A stretch of 64,000 nt of DNA from Diplosphaera chodatii (lineage: Eukaryota; Chlorophyta; Trebouxiophyceae; Prasiolales; Stichococcaceae), in contig JAALGY010000041.1 in the NCBI GenBank assembly GCA_032358165.1, forward strand, positions 3,410,001-3,474,000. Direction: 5' to 3'. A model generated the notes under the pieces. That model did not search any database. It worked only from the letters and a program-made list of their open reading frames with translations, and had not been told where the DNA came from. Shown here piece by piece: positions 23,834-35,088 of the stretch. A program made the translations under genes and the position numbers. Position 1 is the stretch's first letter. Every line of letters begins with the position of its first letter.

Positions 23834-24059
23834 CATTTACATTGGCAGCTGTCAACACGCAGTTATATGGAATATGCGCCATCGCACTTCATGCTCAGCA
23901 TAGCTTCGTGGCACTCTGCAGACTCGTTGCCGCAGGGCGCATCAACAGACCATTGCACGATTGTGCACTTGCTGGTATCGGTCGTGGGCGCCGTAACGCT
24001 CTGCAACACTCGAAGTGCGGCAAGGGCTACTGAGCGAATGAACTGTGCTGGTTGTGCGT

Positions 24060-24800
24060 GGCAACGGGGCATCTGATGCGCCGCATCAGCCGCAACTTCA
24101 GCAGGCAGGCACTGCTGCTGACTCACTTCAGGGCGGCGGATCGCCTGCAACTTGATGCGTCCTGTCAGGCGCCCTGCAAGCTGTGGGCGCACTGCCATCT
24201 GACGCAAGTGGCAATTTGGTTGGTTGGCGTTAGTGCAACTCAATGCTGCCCCCGCCCCCGCTATGGAGCACCCCGCCGCGCGACGCATGGTCAGTCCTGA
24301 CTGCGTGTGTGGAGTGTGTCTGGTCATGGTGCTGCAGTGCCATCTGATGCATCGCAGCAGGTGCAACTTCAGCAGGCAGGCACCCACACGCTGTTGTACA
24401 ATTCAGGTCGGCAAAATGGGTTTAGGGTTGCAGTGTGATGCACTCTGACATGTGGGCACCATTGCCATCTGACGTAGGTTCTCTTGCAGCCGGCTCACCC
24501 CGCCCCCGCCCCCGCCCCCGACTCACCCCGCCCCCGCCCCCGCTAAGGAGCACCCCGCCGCGCCGCGCATTGAGGGTTCATTCGACAGTGTGAAGTGTGC
24601 ATGGAGTGCAACATAACTGTAGTGGCGTCCAGTTGTGTATGGCAGGCATCTCTGGCGGTGTGAGCGCATGTGCTCATCAGCAGTGCCATCTGACACATCG
24701 CAGGCAGAGACATTGCATCGATGGCATTGGCTGACCTGCGGCGCCCTGGACCAGCTCGCCCCGCCGGGTAGTGCAAGTTTGGGTTAACAGTGTGGAGTGC
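24060..24800. repeat. Degenerate tandem duplication, about 270-283 bp period, with C-rich runs
   Basis: Landmarks recur in the same order: CATCTGATGC at 24070 and 24341; GCCATCTGACG at 24194 and 24474; GGAGCACCCCGCCGCG at 24265 and 24547; GTGTGGAGTGTG at 24307 with a GTGTGAAGTGTG variant near 24588. A partial third copy (GCCATCTGACAC) is near 24685. The second copy has expanded runs of the hexamer CCCCCG at 24498-24542. No reading frame spans it convincingly. Confidence 0.7.
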
Positions 24801-26429
24801 AGCAGGCAGCCAGTTACTTAAGCTACATGCTCAGGTTGGTGACGATACACAGATGCAAAGTAAGCTGTTGTGATGGGCGGTTTGTATGATCTGGGCAACA
24901 CATCTGTCTGCTGGGCAAGGCGTAGGCTCAGCAACAGTGTCATGTACTGTAGACAGGCAGACTGCATTTGGCGCTCCTGACTTGGCCATGCCTGGTGCGT
25001 GCGAACAAGTGAGCTGCTCACCTGCCTTCCCTGTGGCTGGGCATACCGACCAGGTGGGCTGCCCACTTCCCTTCTGCTTTGCAGACGAAAACATCGGCAA
25101 CCAAGTGGAGGCATCTGAGTGCTACTCAGCCTGACGCCTGACTGAATGGCTTGGCAAGGCATTTCGTGCACTGCCACAATGGTACAGTATAACATCTGCG
25201 CAAGGCTGCCACATAGGTGGCAAACACAAATGCATTCGCAAAGGGCAGGCCTGGCCACAGGCCGCAACCTGGTGCAACAACTTCAAACCGCAGGTGACTG
25301 TTAGGGAGCGTGTGCCAAAGCCAGGTCATGCTGCACACTGACATGCATTGCCAGGGGGATGTGCTCTCCGCTCGCTGTTGCACAGGGAACACAACTGCCT
25401 ATGAGCTCGCAGGATGCAGCAGGCTACACAGGCAGATATCTACCCTAATGTCCCAGTGCACATGTAGCTCTTGGCGTTTGGTCCACGTTCATCAGAGCTT
25501 ACGGTGGCCGTTGTGTGTTCAGGCGGCAGCCAGCTAGACTCTGCGCTCGCCAACGATAGGCACCACGCTGCCGGCAATGGCGGGGCTAACACATGCCAAG
25601 GGAAGCGGCGGCGGTGCTGCCTCCAAAGCAGCATCCAGGATGCAACAGGTGAGTATATCCGCAAATGACTTTTTCAGATATATACCAGGACTGCTGTCTA
25701 CGGGGATTCTCTGGTATCGAACTGCGAGTGAGCGGTGAGCGGTTGACGTACGTCTCCTGCAATAAACAGGCCGAAAGGGCAGCGGGAGCACGGCACCACA
25801 ACCGGAGCTGCGGCACCAATGTCAGTTGCGCAGGCAGCCCATCTCAGCTGCCCGTTGATCCCGGTGCGCAAAGTGGCGACTGCTGCCACAGCACCGCCTG
25901 GCGCCAGCAGCTGCAGTTACAGTTGCAGCGGCTGCAACTGGCAAGGATAGTAGGAAGGCGCAGGTGCAAATTGACTATGAGTGCACCCGGCTCTGCTGGC
26001 GCCTGCATGGGGGTCGTAAACCGCGAAATGCTCTCTTGCCGGGTTCAGTCGACGTGATTTGTACAGCAGACGGCCTTCGACTGCGATTGAAAACCGGTAC
26101 ACCCCTAGCATACTATACACTGCGTTGGTTGTGCTGCGCCACTTCAGCGTCATCCAGACCTCGAACTTGGGCAGCTAAAATGTTGCACACTTATGAGGTT
26201 TCCGGATCCGTATGATTTCAGGCGCGGCTCTGAGAATGCATCACGCTGATCTGCGCACAATCAGCCGTTGCGATCGACGTCCGATGCAAAAGGCACACGC
26301 AAAGCGCGTCAAGTAGCACATTGCAAGATGGCAACTATCTGTGCGCTGCATATGCGCTACATACGTAACTTGCTAGCCTGTTTAGCTGCGGGCAATCATC
26401 TTCGTCGCTTGGCCACCCCCGGGCCTCTG

Positions 26430-26537
26430 GCGGGCGGGCGGCGGTGAATACGATTCGGTCCCCAAATTCTGAAATATTACTTGATGAACTCGTCCAAACC
26501 CTGCCACTACAGGGCAGATCGGTCATTCTTCACCGCG
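26430..26537. mobile_element. Possible MITE-like element with imperfect inverted ends
   Basis: The segment begins GCGGTGAATACGATTCGGTC and ends with the reverse complement of a similar sequence (GCGGTGAAGAATGACCGATC). About 108 bp, relatively AT-rich inside, with no coding capacity. A solitary copy of one end is at 23361-23391. No target-site duplication was verified, so this is tentative. Confidence 0.35.
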
Positions 26538-26797
26538 TTACGATTCGCAGATTGTCAGTGCATCGCGTCCTGGGAGATGTCTTCCCCTGTTCCCCATGGA
26601 CCAATTGTGAGGTTGCGCGGGCTGAGCATCATTGGCCTGACCAATTGGCAGCCTCGTGCCCGAGTTTTCCACTACCGCCGCTGGTGTGTTACAGGATGCC
26701 GCAGAGCAGAGCACATTGGTGGATGACAATGCTCTGGAAACGAGCTGTTCATAAGCGAACGAGTCGTAGCTGCGTGCGAACGCGGCGCACTGCTGCA

Positions 26798-28983
26798 ATG
26801 GCGAGCATCAATGAGCTGCCGGACCACCTTCTGGAGCTCATCCTGCACCATGTTGGTACCTCATTGCGGGCGGACGGCGAGGGGGATACATTCCACCGCG
26901 CTGCAGCCTGGGCGTCGCTTGCCCGCGTCGGACGCAGGCACGTGTACTGCCTGTGGAGCGGTACAGGCAATCCGGCAGGTGCTGCAGCGCCGCACTGGTG
27001 AGCTCACCGCAGCACCACTGTCCCATGGTCTGTCGCAGGTGGCGCAGGATCATGCAGGGTGAGCCGGTCGGCCTGACGCTGCAGTACAGGGACGACAGGG
27101 ACTGGGACGCAGCCATGGGCCAGCACATTGATCGCCTCGAGCAGGTGCGGCGAGCTCGCTCTGCTGATGCCCACAACATGGTCATGTTGCGCACCTCAGG
27201 ATGCTCTGGATTTGCAGACAAGATAGGAGACTCAACCGCTCTGCAGCTTTGAGGCAGCATGGAGCCGGGTGCAGGCCTGGCATACGCAGTCTTGGTAGCC
27301 TGCACTACCATGTGCTGCGCTGATCTTGCCACACATGCCCTGCGCATGACAATCGCAGATTCTGACCTGAACGCTGGCGTTCACTTGTTGTTCATGCGCA
27401 AGCACAGAAAAGTGATGTGATGCCGTGATGGACGCTGCTCTGCAGTTGGCGCATGGCACAGTGCCGGTGGCGAGCCTCGCAATCCGGCAGCCTGTGGACA
27501 GCCCACCCTATGAGCACTCCCTGCACCATTTCAACTCCCTGCACGATTTCAAAGAACACGATCTGTGTTACGCGGTGCGCACTCCTGGCGGCACAGGATG
27601 ACCTGAGTTCCACCTGTCTGCTGAACCACCACCAGCAGCAGCAGCAGCAGCAGCAGCAGAGCGCAGAGCAGTAGCGTGCTCGCTGACCGCTGATCTTCCT
27701 CCTCTGTTCCTAAAGGAGAAACGAAAGTGCTGCTGCTCCTCTGATAGAGATGAGCGGTTTTCCTGTCCACGTGTTGCCTGGGTAGTCAGCTGTCCGTCTC
27801 TGTCCTGCTGCAGGTCACACAGCTGCTGGCGGCGGACGAATTCCAGCGTACTTCTGGCCCGGTGCTGGAAAGCCTCACAATTCAGCAGTGCCGCTGCGGC
27901 TGCTTCGGATTCACCGCCCGTCCGCAAACGTACCCGGTGGGTCAAGAGGTCAACTACTCGTGTCACCTGGCTTCTGTGCATGCAAGGCTGTGCATGAAGA
28001 TGCTACGTGTGTGTAGAGGTACATGGGGCTGCGTATCCATTGAGTCTGCCCGAGTACAGTCTGCCTGAGTACTCAGCTGTCTCTCTGTGCATGATGCACG
28101 TCTGCTGCGGTACACTCAGCACCCCGGCAGCAAGCAGCTGGCACAATGGCAGGTGACCATACCTTCTTCCCCCCTGCAGCGGCTCAAAACCCTGGTGGGC
28201 GCCGGAGGCCGGCTGCCCCACGGGCTGCCACCTCAGCTGGAGACCCTGCACTACACCGCCTTCCCCGCACCTGATGATTGTTCAGAGGGGCCACTCATGT
28301 TCAGGCTCAAGCGCCTGGCCGCAGCGCTCACCAGGATCCTGGGTCTGCGGAACCTGAAGCGGCTAACGGTGGCGGACTACTACGGCGGCGTGCGCATGCC
28401 AATCAGCGCCCTGACCGATCTGCCAGCCAGTGTACAGGTCAGCACAACAGTGACCGTCAGCTGTGCTTTCAGCAGCAAGCAGGCATCGCTTGCAGCACAC
28501 TGCGATGCGCATTGTTCTCCTATGTGGAGGGCATGCAGTGTCGACCTTGCTCAAGCTGCTCAACACTCAGCTCTGGAAACAGGTGCACTGACTTTGATGG
28601 CAGATGCCTGCACGAGCTGACCTCCTCTTATAATTGGGGTGATCACCCCGGGCATCAAGGCGCTGCCCGCTGTGATGCAGGTCGCCACCTTCACAAACTG
28701 CTCGTTGAAGCTTCCCGAACCTGGCGAGATCCTGCCGGTGGTTGTACACGAAGACGAAGACGAGGAGGAAGCTGAAATCCGGAACACTTATGACTCATTG
28801 GCCACCGCCTGGTGGGATGCTGCACCGGATCATTTGCAGATCTCAGAATGGGATGCCGGATACGAGAGGGACAACTTTTGGCGAGATGCAGCGCATGTGT
28901 CGTTCAAGCTAGAGACAAAGGCCAGTCTGAGGGCGTCAGGAAAGTATGTAGGGCCGTGCAGGCGTGGCGAGCAGCCTATGTGA
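26798..28983 (+). CDS. F-box-like / LRR-like protein A3
   Basis: Third intact A-type gene. Six exons: 26798-26937, 27039-27144, 27446-27574, 27814-27936, 28180-28437 and 28681-28983; 352 residues, the longest of the A group. The N terminus fits the F-box pattern well (LPDHLLELILHHV, then FHRAAAWASLARVGRR, then WRRIM across intron 1). Exon 3 starts with the subfamily motif LAHGTVPVASLAI. Exon 4 has QLLAADEFQRTSGPVLESL; exon 5 LPPQLETLHY and LRNLKRLTV; exon 6 an acidic run (HEDEDEEEA) and the signature HLQISEW. Intron 1 begins GC, as in A1. The intron between exons 3 and 4 carries a (CAG)9 run at 27633-27659. Role as an SCF target receptor is inferred. Confidence 0.74.
27633..27659. repeat. (CAG)9 microsatellite
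   Basis: Perfect trinucleotide run in the third intron of A3. Confidence 0.95.
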
Positions 28984-29681
28984 AGGTCTGTGGCATAGAT
29001 AGAACGGCGCCTTGGATGCAGCATCATCAGGGGCAGTGCGCCTGCAAAATACCGATGCTGAGACTGGAATCCACGACCGTCTGCACAATCATCAGACCGG
29101 CCGCAAAGCGCGGTGCCATGCGCGGCAGCCTACGCTGGCTACACTGATCGATTCTGCCTGATTTAACGCTGCAGGAGTCAGCGCGTACCCTGCCATCGCC
29201 GTAAAACATCAAACTGTCGGCAACCGCATGCATGCATAAAACGGTTGCACACCGGAATAGCGGGCTGCTGTTGATTCTGCTGTTGGTAAGTGCATGCCAC
29301 GAACGAGTAGCACTGCATTGCATGGGATCGCAGGCCGCGCTGCCATTTGCTCATCGGTGTAATCAGATCTGCAGCGAGCCTTGGATGCCTCCTAGAAATT
29401 GCCAATATACTGCATGCCAATTAGGCTTCCGTATTGACCTGGTAACTATTGCCAATATATGTTTGGATCCGAATTACTGCTTGGTTCCGGGCCCATATTG
29501 CCTCCAATATATTGACCAATATATTGGGTGTCCCACTGGTTGAGCATACGATGCCGGCGTACCCAAACTCTGGTCACCCATCGTGTCTGCATTTGGACAT
29601 GAGCTGGTCATGGCACCACCGCCAGGTTTTGGAACGAAAACTGCGGGATCTTGAACAGCGGCGCGCCCGCCGTCTTTCCCT
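28984..29681. other. Intergenic region with AT-rich palindromes, convergent A3 / S1
   Basis: No gene was recognised. The part at 29395-29530 is conspicuously AT-rich for this genome and repeats the motif CCAATAT at 29402, 29453, 29504 and 29516. It includes the perfect palindrome CCAATATATTGG at 29516-29527. Confidence 0.5.
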
Positions 29682-32600
29682 TCAGTCCGCTGTCGTCACC
29701 TTGCCGACATACCACGTCGCCGGCGGCTTGCTCACCGGTCCCGGCTGGTAGATGACGTACGCAGTCGAGCCCTGGCACGGTAGCACAAGGAGAGATGGCT
29801 GCATGACTGTGCAGCAGCTACTGGAAGCGTGGGATGCAGGTGAGCCTGTTGCGCAACAGGCGCTCGCCCGCTTCCTGCATTTGTAGTCACCTTGGCATCC
29901 AGGCTGGCGTAGTAGCTGGCAGACGGGATGCCCCCGGCAAGCGTGGCCTGCCCCTTAGCGGCGTAATACATCTGCACGACACATCACTCAAGTGTCAACA
30001 GCAGAGGAGAGCTGACAGCTTCGACTACAGATCTTACACCGCATCAGACAGGTCGCCGCTGCGCCACGCTGACACTAGAGGTGCGCAGGTGATAGCATGG
30101 TTTAGGTCTAGCAGTCCTGAGGTGCCAGTCTGCTGCTGCTGATACTAATCAGTTGGTTGGCAAAGCTGCATGCGCGGGCAGGTCGTGTGCAGCTGAGCGG
30201 ATGCCGCGCCGCGACTCACTTTCTGGGGTGACGGCCCATCGCCGGTTGCAAAGCCAGCTGTCGAACTCGTCGGCACCAGCTCGAACACCTGGCCATCGCC
30301 CAGCACCTGATGTGTGGAGGGCGTCAGTCTCAGCAAGTCCGAATCTGGATCCAGGTATGCAACGTTCGGCCTGGGCTGCGTCAGGCTGCGACACAACGGC
30401 ATGCACATGCATGCGAAGGCTCTGCACTCGATTTGATCATAGCACGCTCTGGTGCGGACAGGTGAGAAGCCAACTGAGCGAAGCTGGGGCGCACCTTTGT
30501 GCTCCACGCTGGCTTCAGGCTGGCGGAAAGCTTGCCGCCAGACTTTTTGGTGAGCAGCTCGTACACGTGAACACTCTGCACATTCACACAGCACAGCGTG
30601 AGGTGAGCGCCAGGGTACGCAGCTGCTGAGTCTTGCTGGTACTTGCCTGCACACAGGATGGCGCGCCAGGCAGAGCAAATGTACGTATCCTCAGCAGGTG
30701 GGCTACAGCAGGCCTCACATCTCCCTTCGTCAAGTCGACGGAGACGTGTTTGCCCAGCGTGGCAGACATGTACAGGCGCCCATTGCTCAGGATTGAGAGG
30801 CGCGCCGCCAGAATCTCCAGGTGTGACTGCACCACACAGCAGCACAGCGGCTCGTAGTACGCGTCGTCTCTGCACACGGTGCTGGGCCGACCTGCAGACA
30901 TCCTGTCCTGCTTGGTGCTCAACAGCACGCGCAGTCCTGAGGCCTGACAATGACACCATCATACCGTGAACTGAACGCGGGGGCCAGTGTGGATGGCGCT
31001 CAGCTGGCCTGATTTCGTGACTGTGGCAGACCTGCACACAGCAGGTGCAATGACGTCTTCCGGATGGACTTGTTACGTGTCAGCAGCTGATGACATCTGA
31101 ACCAACGATATGCAGCAGTGGCCACACATGTGACCATGGCCCGTACCATTGACGGATCTCATCTGGGACCTTGGTTGAGTCGTCATTCACATAGCACCTC
31201 ACATACTGGTACACTGTCAGGTCTGCACAGACCAGGCACGCGTCAGATACCATGCCTAAGTCGACGGACGGGCCGTCAGCATGACGGACGTGCTCAGCCA
31301 CGACCGTGCCAGAACACTGCTGCACGTCCAGGTCTACCAGCGGCTCGACAGCAACATGCTGCGATAGGCAGGGGAGCACGGGGTTGCAGCGACGGGCACT
31401 TGGGCAGTGATCCTGCACCTGTTGCCCCGTTGCCAATGGCAGTCGCCCGCAGCGCTGTAGCCGAGTCCAGGCCGATGCAGCCGTCATGCGCCGTGGTCTT
31501 GATGCCCGGCAGCGCCCGCACCCCCAGCACCTGCACACAGGGTTCAAGGCGTCAGCCGGGCACACACTAGACAGCTTGCAGCACCTGGTTTCGTTGCACA
31601 TCGTAGACGCGCCTGCCGCAAGTCCATCTCGGAGCCATGCCGCCTTACACGCTAGGACCAGCCTCGGTGCAGTTGCTGCACAGTGCATCTCAGCAGCATG
31701 ATGGCGTCGCAGTGTTCGGGCGTACCGCTGCACCCCATAGTGTGTCGGATTGCAGAGACGGACACCTTGTTCAGTCAACCGCCGCCCTTTCCGATCAGCA
31801 GTGTACAGCGACATGATGTCCCCCAAACCTCCTCACAAGCTCAGTCACCGAAGCCCACTGGCGCCGCACCACACCATGCGTGCAAATCGCGCACAGCCAC
31901 ACCTTGGGCCTGGCTCCCTGCTGCATGAAGGCGATCTGCGGCGCGCCGTAGAACCCTGCCTTCGTCGGCGGCGCCTTCGCACCAAAAACGGCGGCAAACT
32001 TGGCATTTGAGCTGACGCCGCCGCCAAACTGGGTGTTGAAGCCCAGCGGTCCCAGCTTGAAGGTCGCCTTCAGCGCGCCCTTCTGGCTCCGGAACTGCAC
32101 CGAGAGCAGTGAAGCCGCTCAAGCCACCAGGCAGCAGCGGCGCAGCAGGCATGCTGCCCTGCCATGCAGCTTGCGCCACCTCCAGTACCATTCGCATCAG
32201 CTTGCCCGAAACAGCTCAAGCGAGGACGGCACGCCGATGCTGCTTGTGCCACATTCTGATGTCCGACACAAGCATATATGTCGCACACTGAGTCACTCAG
32301 TGTTGTGGAACCTGAAAGCATCATTACTGGGAACACCACTAAAGGGCTCCCCATAGGTTCCGATACACAGTCAGCGCCACGTATTTGGCTGCGGAAAGGA
32401 TTGCAACAGTACACCCCTGATCAAGCACCAGCCCAACATGGACGCGCAGCAAACAGCCTGCTGATGCAGCCATGGAAGACAGGGCCTTTGGGGCTGATGG
32501 CAGCACAGGCAGTGAACAGCCGCCAACATCACGACTACTGATGCCGATTGATATTTGACTAGAATCGGCCCCGCCCGTTGCATGCCGATCTGGCAAGCGC

Positions 32601-32917
32601 CTGAATGCATCATCAGATCATCAGGAAACAATCGCAAGCTCCGCGGGCTGCGGCGCAGCTCCCGCGGCAGGCGATGTTGTCAAGATACTTTCGGGTCGTG
32701 CGGACACACAGACGAGATGGGAGGGCCAGACTGCAGCAGGCAGCCCCCAGAATCCAGCCGCACGGCCCTTTACCTGCACGTCCTTGGTGTCGAAGTTCCC
32801 GAACAGCATGAGGTCGCCGTGCGTGACGGCGGCCGCCGATGCGCTGTGGGCCCAGACCAGCAGCCAGGCGGCACAGACTGCACACGCCACAGCTGGCCCG
32901 CCGTTGTGTCCCACCAT
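29682..32917 (-). CDS. Secreted protein of unknown family, S1
   Basis: I do not recognise this family. Nine exons all join in phase: 32917-32774, 32094-31903, 31530-31419, 31333-31198, 30869-30719, 30575-30495, 30306-30220, 29971-29891 and 29771-29682 (TGA); 357 residues. The first 30 residues form a signal peptide (hydrophobic ACAVCAAWLLVWAHSASA), so the protein is probably exported or enters the secretory pathway. No other membrane segment is seen. Later pieces include FRSQKGALKATFKLG, VLGVRALPGI, a CCC cluster in YYEPLCCCVV and LVPTSSTAGFATGDG. A shorter paralog, S2, lies 4.6 kb away on the other strand and shares the first three exons' content. Both sit inside the F-box-like cluster. The mix of short beta-strand-like segments suggests an extracellular domain, but that is a guess. 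Confidence 0.78.
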
Positions 32918-33249
32918 CGCAGCTGATGCCGCGAGCGTACTTCGGTAAAGCCGCTAACCGGAATGTGTCACTTGGTCTGAGTGGCACCCGGTAATCGCGT
33001 GCGGGGCCCACCAGTTTTAGGCGAACCCACACGTTCCAATGGTAGCCACCTAGTTTCGACAATTTCGATTTGCGAATTGCAGGGTCCTGGTGTCCCGGCG
33101 ACATTGCAAGTTACTGGAAGTGCTCTTATCGATCACTCAGAACCCCCCCGCTGTGCACAACACATGACGGCACACCCTTCTGAACCACATGGTGGTATTC
33201 TCACCTGCCCGCAGTGGGATGCAGGCTGCGCACTTGATATGTACATACA

Positions 33250-34260
33250 CATTCATGTGGGCATGTACCGCATCAAAGCCCTTGCAGCGCCACGCAGCGC
33301 TGGGACGGGGTGGGCCATGGCGCATGTGCGCCCAGCTCGTCGGCAGGGCCGGCAGACACCCTGCTGCCCCGCACCACACGCCGCCTGCTGCCACCACAGG
33401 AGCTGACCTGGCTGCCGGCCGCTGGACCATCGACATGTGCTGAGGCGCTGGCGCCAGGCTGCGCGTCCAGCTGGCGCCCGATGCAGCGCCTCCAGGGCGG
33501 CAGGGCTGGCGGCGGGCCGCCGCCGCCGCTGACGTGCACTGCCGCCATGCAGCGTCTGATCAGAGTGCAGCATTTCTTGCCCCGGGCGCCTGCACATGCC
33601 ACCAGAAGCTCAGGTGTGCTGTACTCGTCCAGTGTTGTTGCCCCGCAAGATATCGTCACTCCTACATACAGAGGGACAGAGGTTGCTGTGACACACAGCA
33701 CATTCCAGCAGAGAGCGTCATTGCACCCTATAGCATGCCACATGATCTAAGCATGCGCAGGTCACTTCAAGCATCTTGGCACCTTCCGGTGCATGCTGAT
33801 GGTGTGCATATGGCGCCCCTTGCGCAAGCCGCTGTCTTGCAGCGCACACGCCGGCGCCCCCCTGCCATCTGCAGGTGCGGAAGCGGCAGCAGCATTCCGA
33901 GCGCGCCAGCGCCACATGGCAGGCGCGCGCGCCCAAAGCACGGGGCCAGGGATGGCACCCGTGCCAGCCGCGGCGGGCGCTGCCGCAAAGCGATGCCACT
34001 GGACGCCAACCGCTGGTGTGATGGCGGCCAGCCTCTGGTGCCGGGCTTGTGCTGCCGCGATCGCGGCCGCGCATGCGGCACACGGGCGGGGGCTGGGGCA
34101 CCGGCCCACCTGCAGAGCGAACGGTGCATGACGAACTGCAGGTGTCCGGAGGACTGCGCCATGATGCGCTTGACGACATCCAGGCACTGGTGGTACAAAA
34201 TGACCGGGTGCAAAACGGACACCGGTAACGCACGAAAGCGAGAAGTGAAAGAGCTGTGGG
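33250..34260 (-). pseudogene. Decayed B-type F-box-like gene fragment
   Basis: An exon-4-like piece at about 33870-33784 encodes GRHMHTISMHRK, matching GRHLHTVSMHQE of B1 and HHLHTVALLAK of B3. An exon-5-like piece at about 33560-33480 has ASPAALEALH, resembling LPAGLETLHW. An exon-3-like start may lie near 34100. Frames do not connect into one protein and no F-box exon is present, so I read it as a relic. Similarity of the flanking parts is weak. Confidence 0.45.
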
Positions 34261-34519
34261 TTCACCAAGCATGCCAGGGGCTGCACGCTGAGCTGTTGGG
34301 CAGTCAATTGAAGTCGGACAGGTCCCGATGTCATCGGTCAGCCGCCCCTGCTGCGTCGTCGCCGACTCAGCCTTCAGGCGGACGCAGATCCTGTATCACA
34401 TGACACAGCAGCACTCAGCCACGGGCTGTGCAGCGCTCAAACGCCGAATGCAGGGCTCTTTGCAGCTGCACGCCAACCTGCATGCAACCGCCAGGTGGTG
34501 CGTGCTCAGCCCCTGCAGA

Positions 34520-34928
34520 GTCACGCCAGGCGCTGGCGTGTGCTGTACAAATCACCGCTCGTTGCCGTTTGACTGCTCGGGCCTTGCCTGGGCTTGTGCG
34601 GCACTGTTGCGCTGCCGCCGGCGTGCCATCCCACCAGCCGCATGCGGCCCGGGGGGCCGCCATTAACCAGCTCCCGCGTCAGCGGGGGCCCCTTGGCGCC
34701 GGCGCCATACCGGCAGCTGATGGCCCGCGGCGACAGCGGCAGGCGCCCCAGCGGGCCGCCCGCCGGGTCCCGGCGCCCCAGCGGGCCGCCCGCCGGGTCC
34801 GGGCGCCCCGCCCGCATCACGCACCCCACCCCCAGGTACTCCAGGCCCGGCAGCTGCCACAGCTGCCCCTGCGCGGCGGCGACGGGCGCTGGGTCTGGGG
34901 TGGCAGGTGCACAAAAAGCTTTGCACAC
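34520..34928 (-). pseudogene. Orphan terminal exon of a B-type F-box-like gene
   Basis: An open frame beginning after an acceptor near 34870 reads GQLWQLPGLEYLGVG and later GRMRLVGWHAG, matching the last exon of B1-B4 (LRHLRV..., HMRLVEW). B2 ends only about 160 bp upstream, so this exon has no partner exons. It contains a perfect 30-bp tandem duplication (34742-34771 and 34772-34801) that repeats RDPAGGPLGR in frame. Confidence 0.55.
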
Positions 34929-35088
34929 GGGCCTCCACCCGCAGACTCGGAAAGTCGCAAACCAGCCGGCGGGAAGTAGGGTTTAGGAAGAAGCATGCAC
35001 AGTCTCCGCAGCAGCACAGCAGCCGCTCATGCGCAGGCGCAGCCTGCGCATGCACACAGAGGTCGCACGCACAGCACCTGCTATGTGG

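Larger units (their letters stand above)
23220..26797. other. 3.6 kb gene-poor gap between divergent B1 and A3
   Basis: The gap holds the promoters of B1 and A3, the 93-bp mini-satellite, the 275-bp duplication and a possible small inverted-repeat element at 26430-26537. A 130-codon plus-strand frame at 25665-26057 has no recognisable domain and lacks exon-like neighbours, so I do not call it a gene. Confidence 0.5.
32918..35088. other. Interval between S1 and B2 holding cluster relics
   Basis: Apart from the two B-type relics described separately (33250-34260 and 34520-34928), nothing was recognised. The S1 promoter should lie just above 32917 and the B2 3' end near 35080. Confidence 0.45.

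Noticed and set aside
25665..26057. 130-codon plus-strand frame as a gene
   Set aside because: No recognised domain, no matching neighbouring exons, and composition like the rest of the gene-poor gap.
29640..29700. Apparent frameshift in the last S1 exon (a downstream frame reads GLKGKTAGAPLFKIPQ)
   Set aside because: The in-phase exon ends cleanly at a TGA at 29684-29682 and the total length is a multiple of three, so no frameshift is needed.
30719..30869. A GDSGG motif, suggesting a trypsin-like protease
   Set aside because: It occurs only in a frame that does not match the splice phase of the neighbouring S1 exons. The in-phase frame reads YYEPLCCC...LSILSNGRLYM, and no His or Asp partner motif is present.
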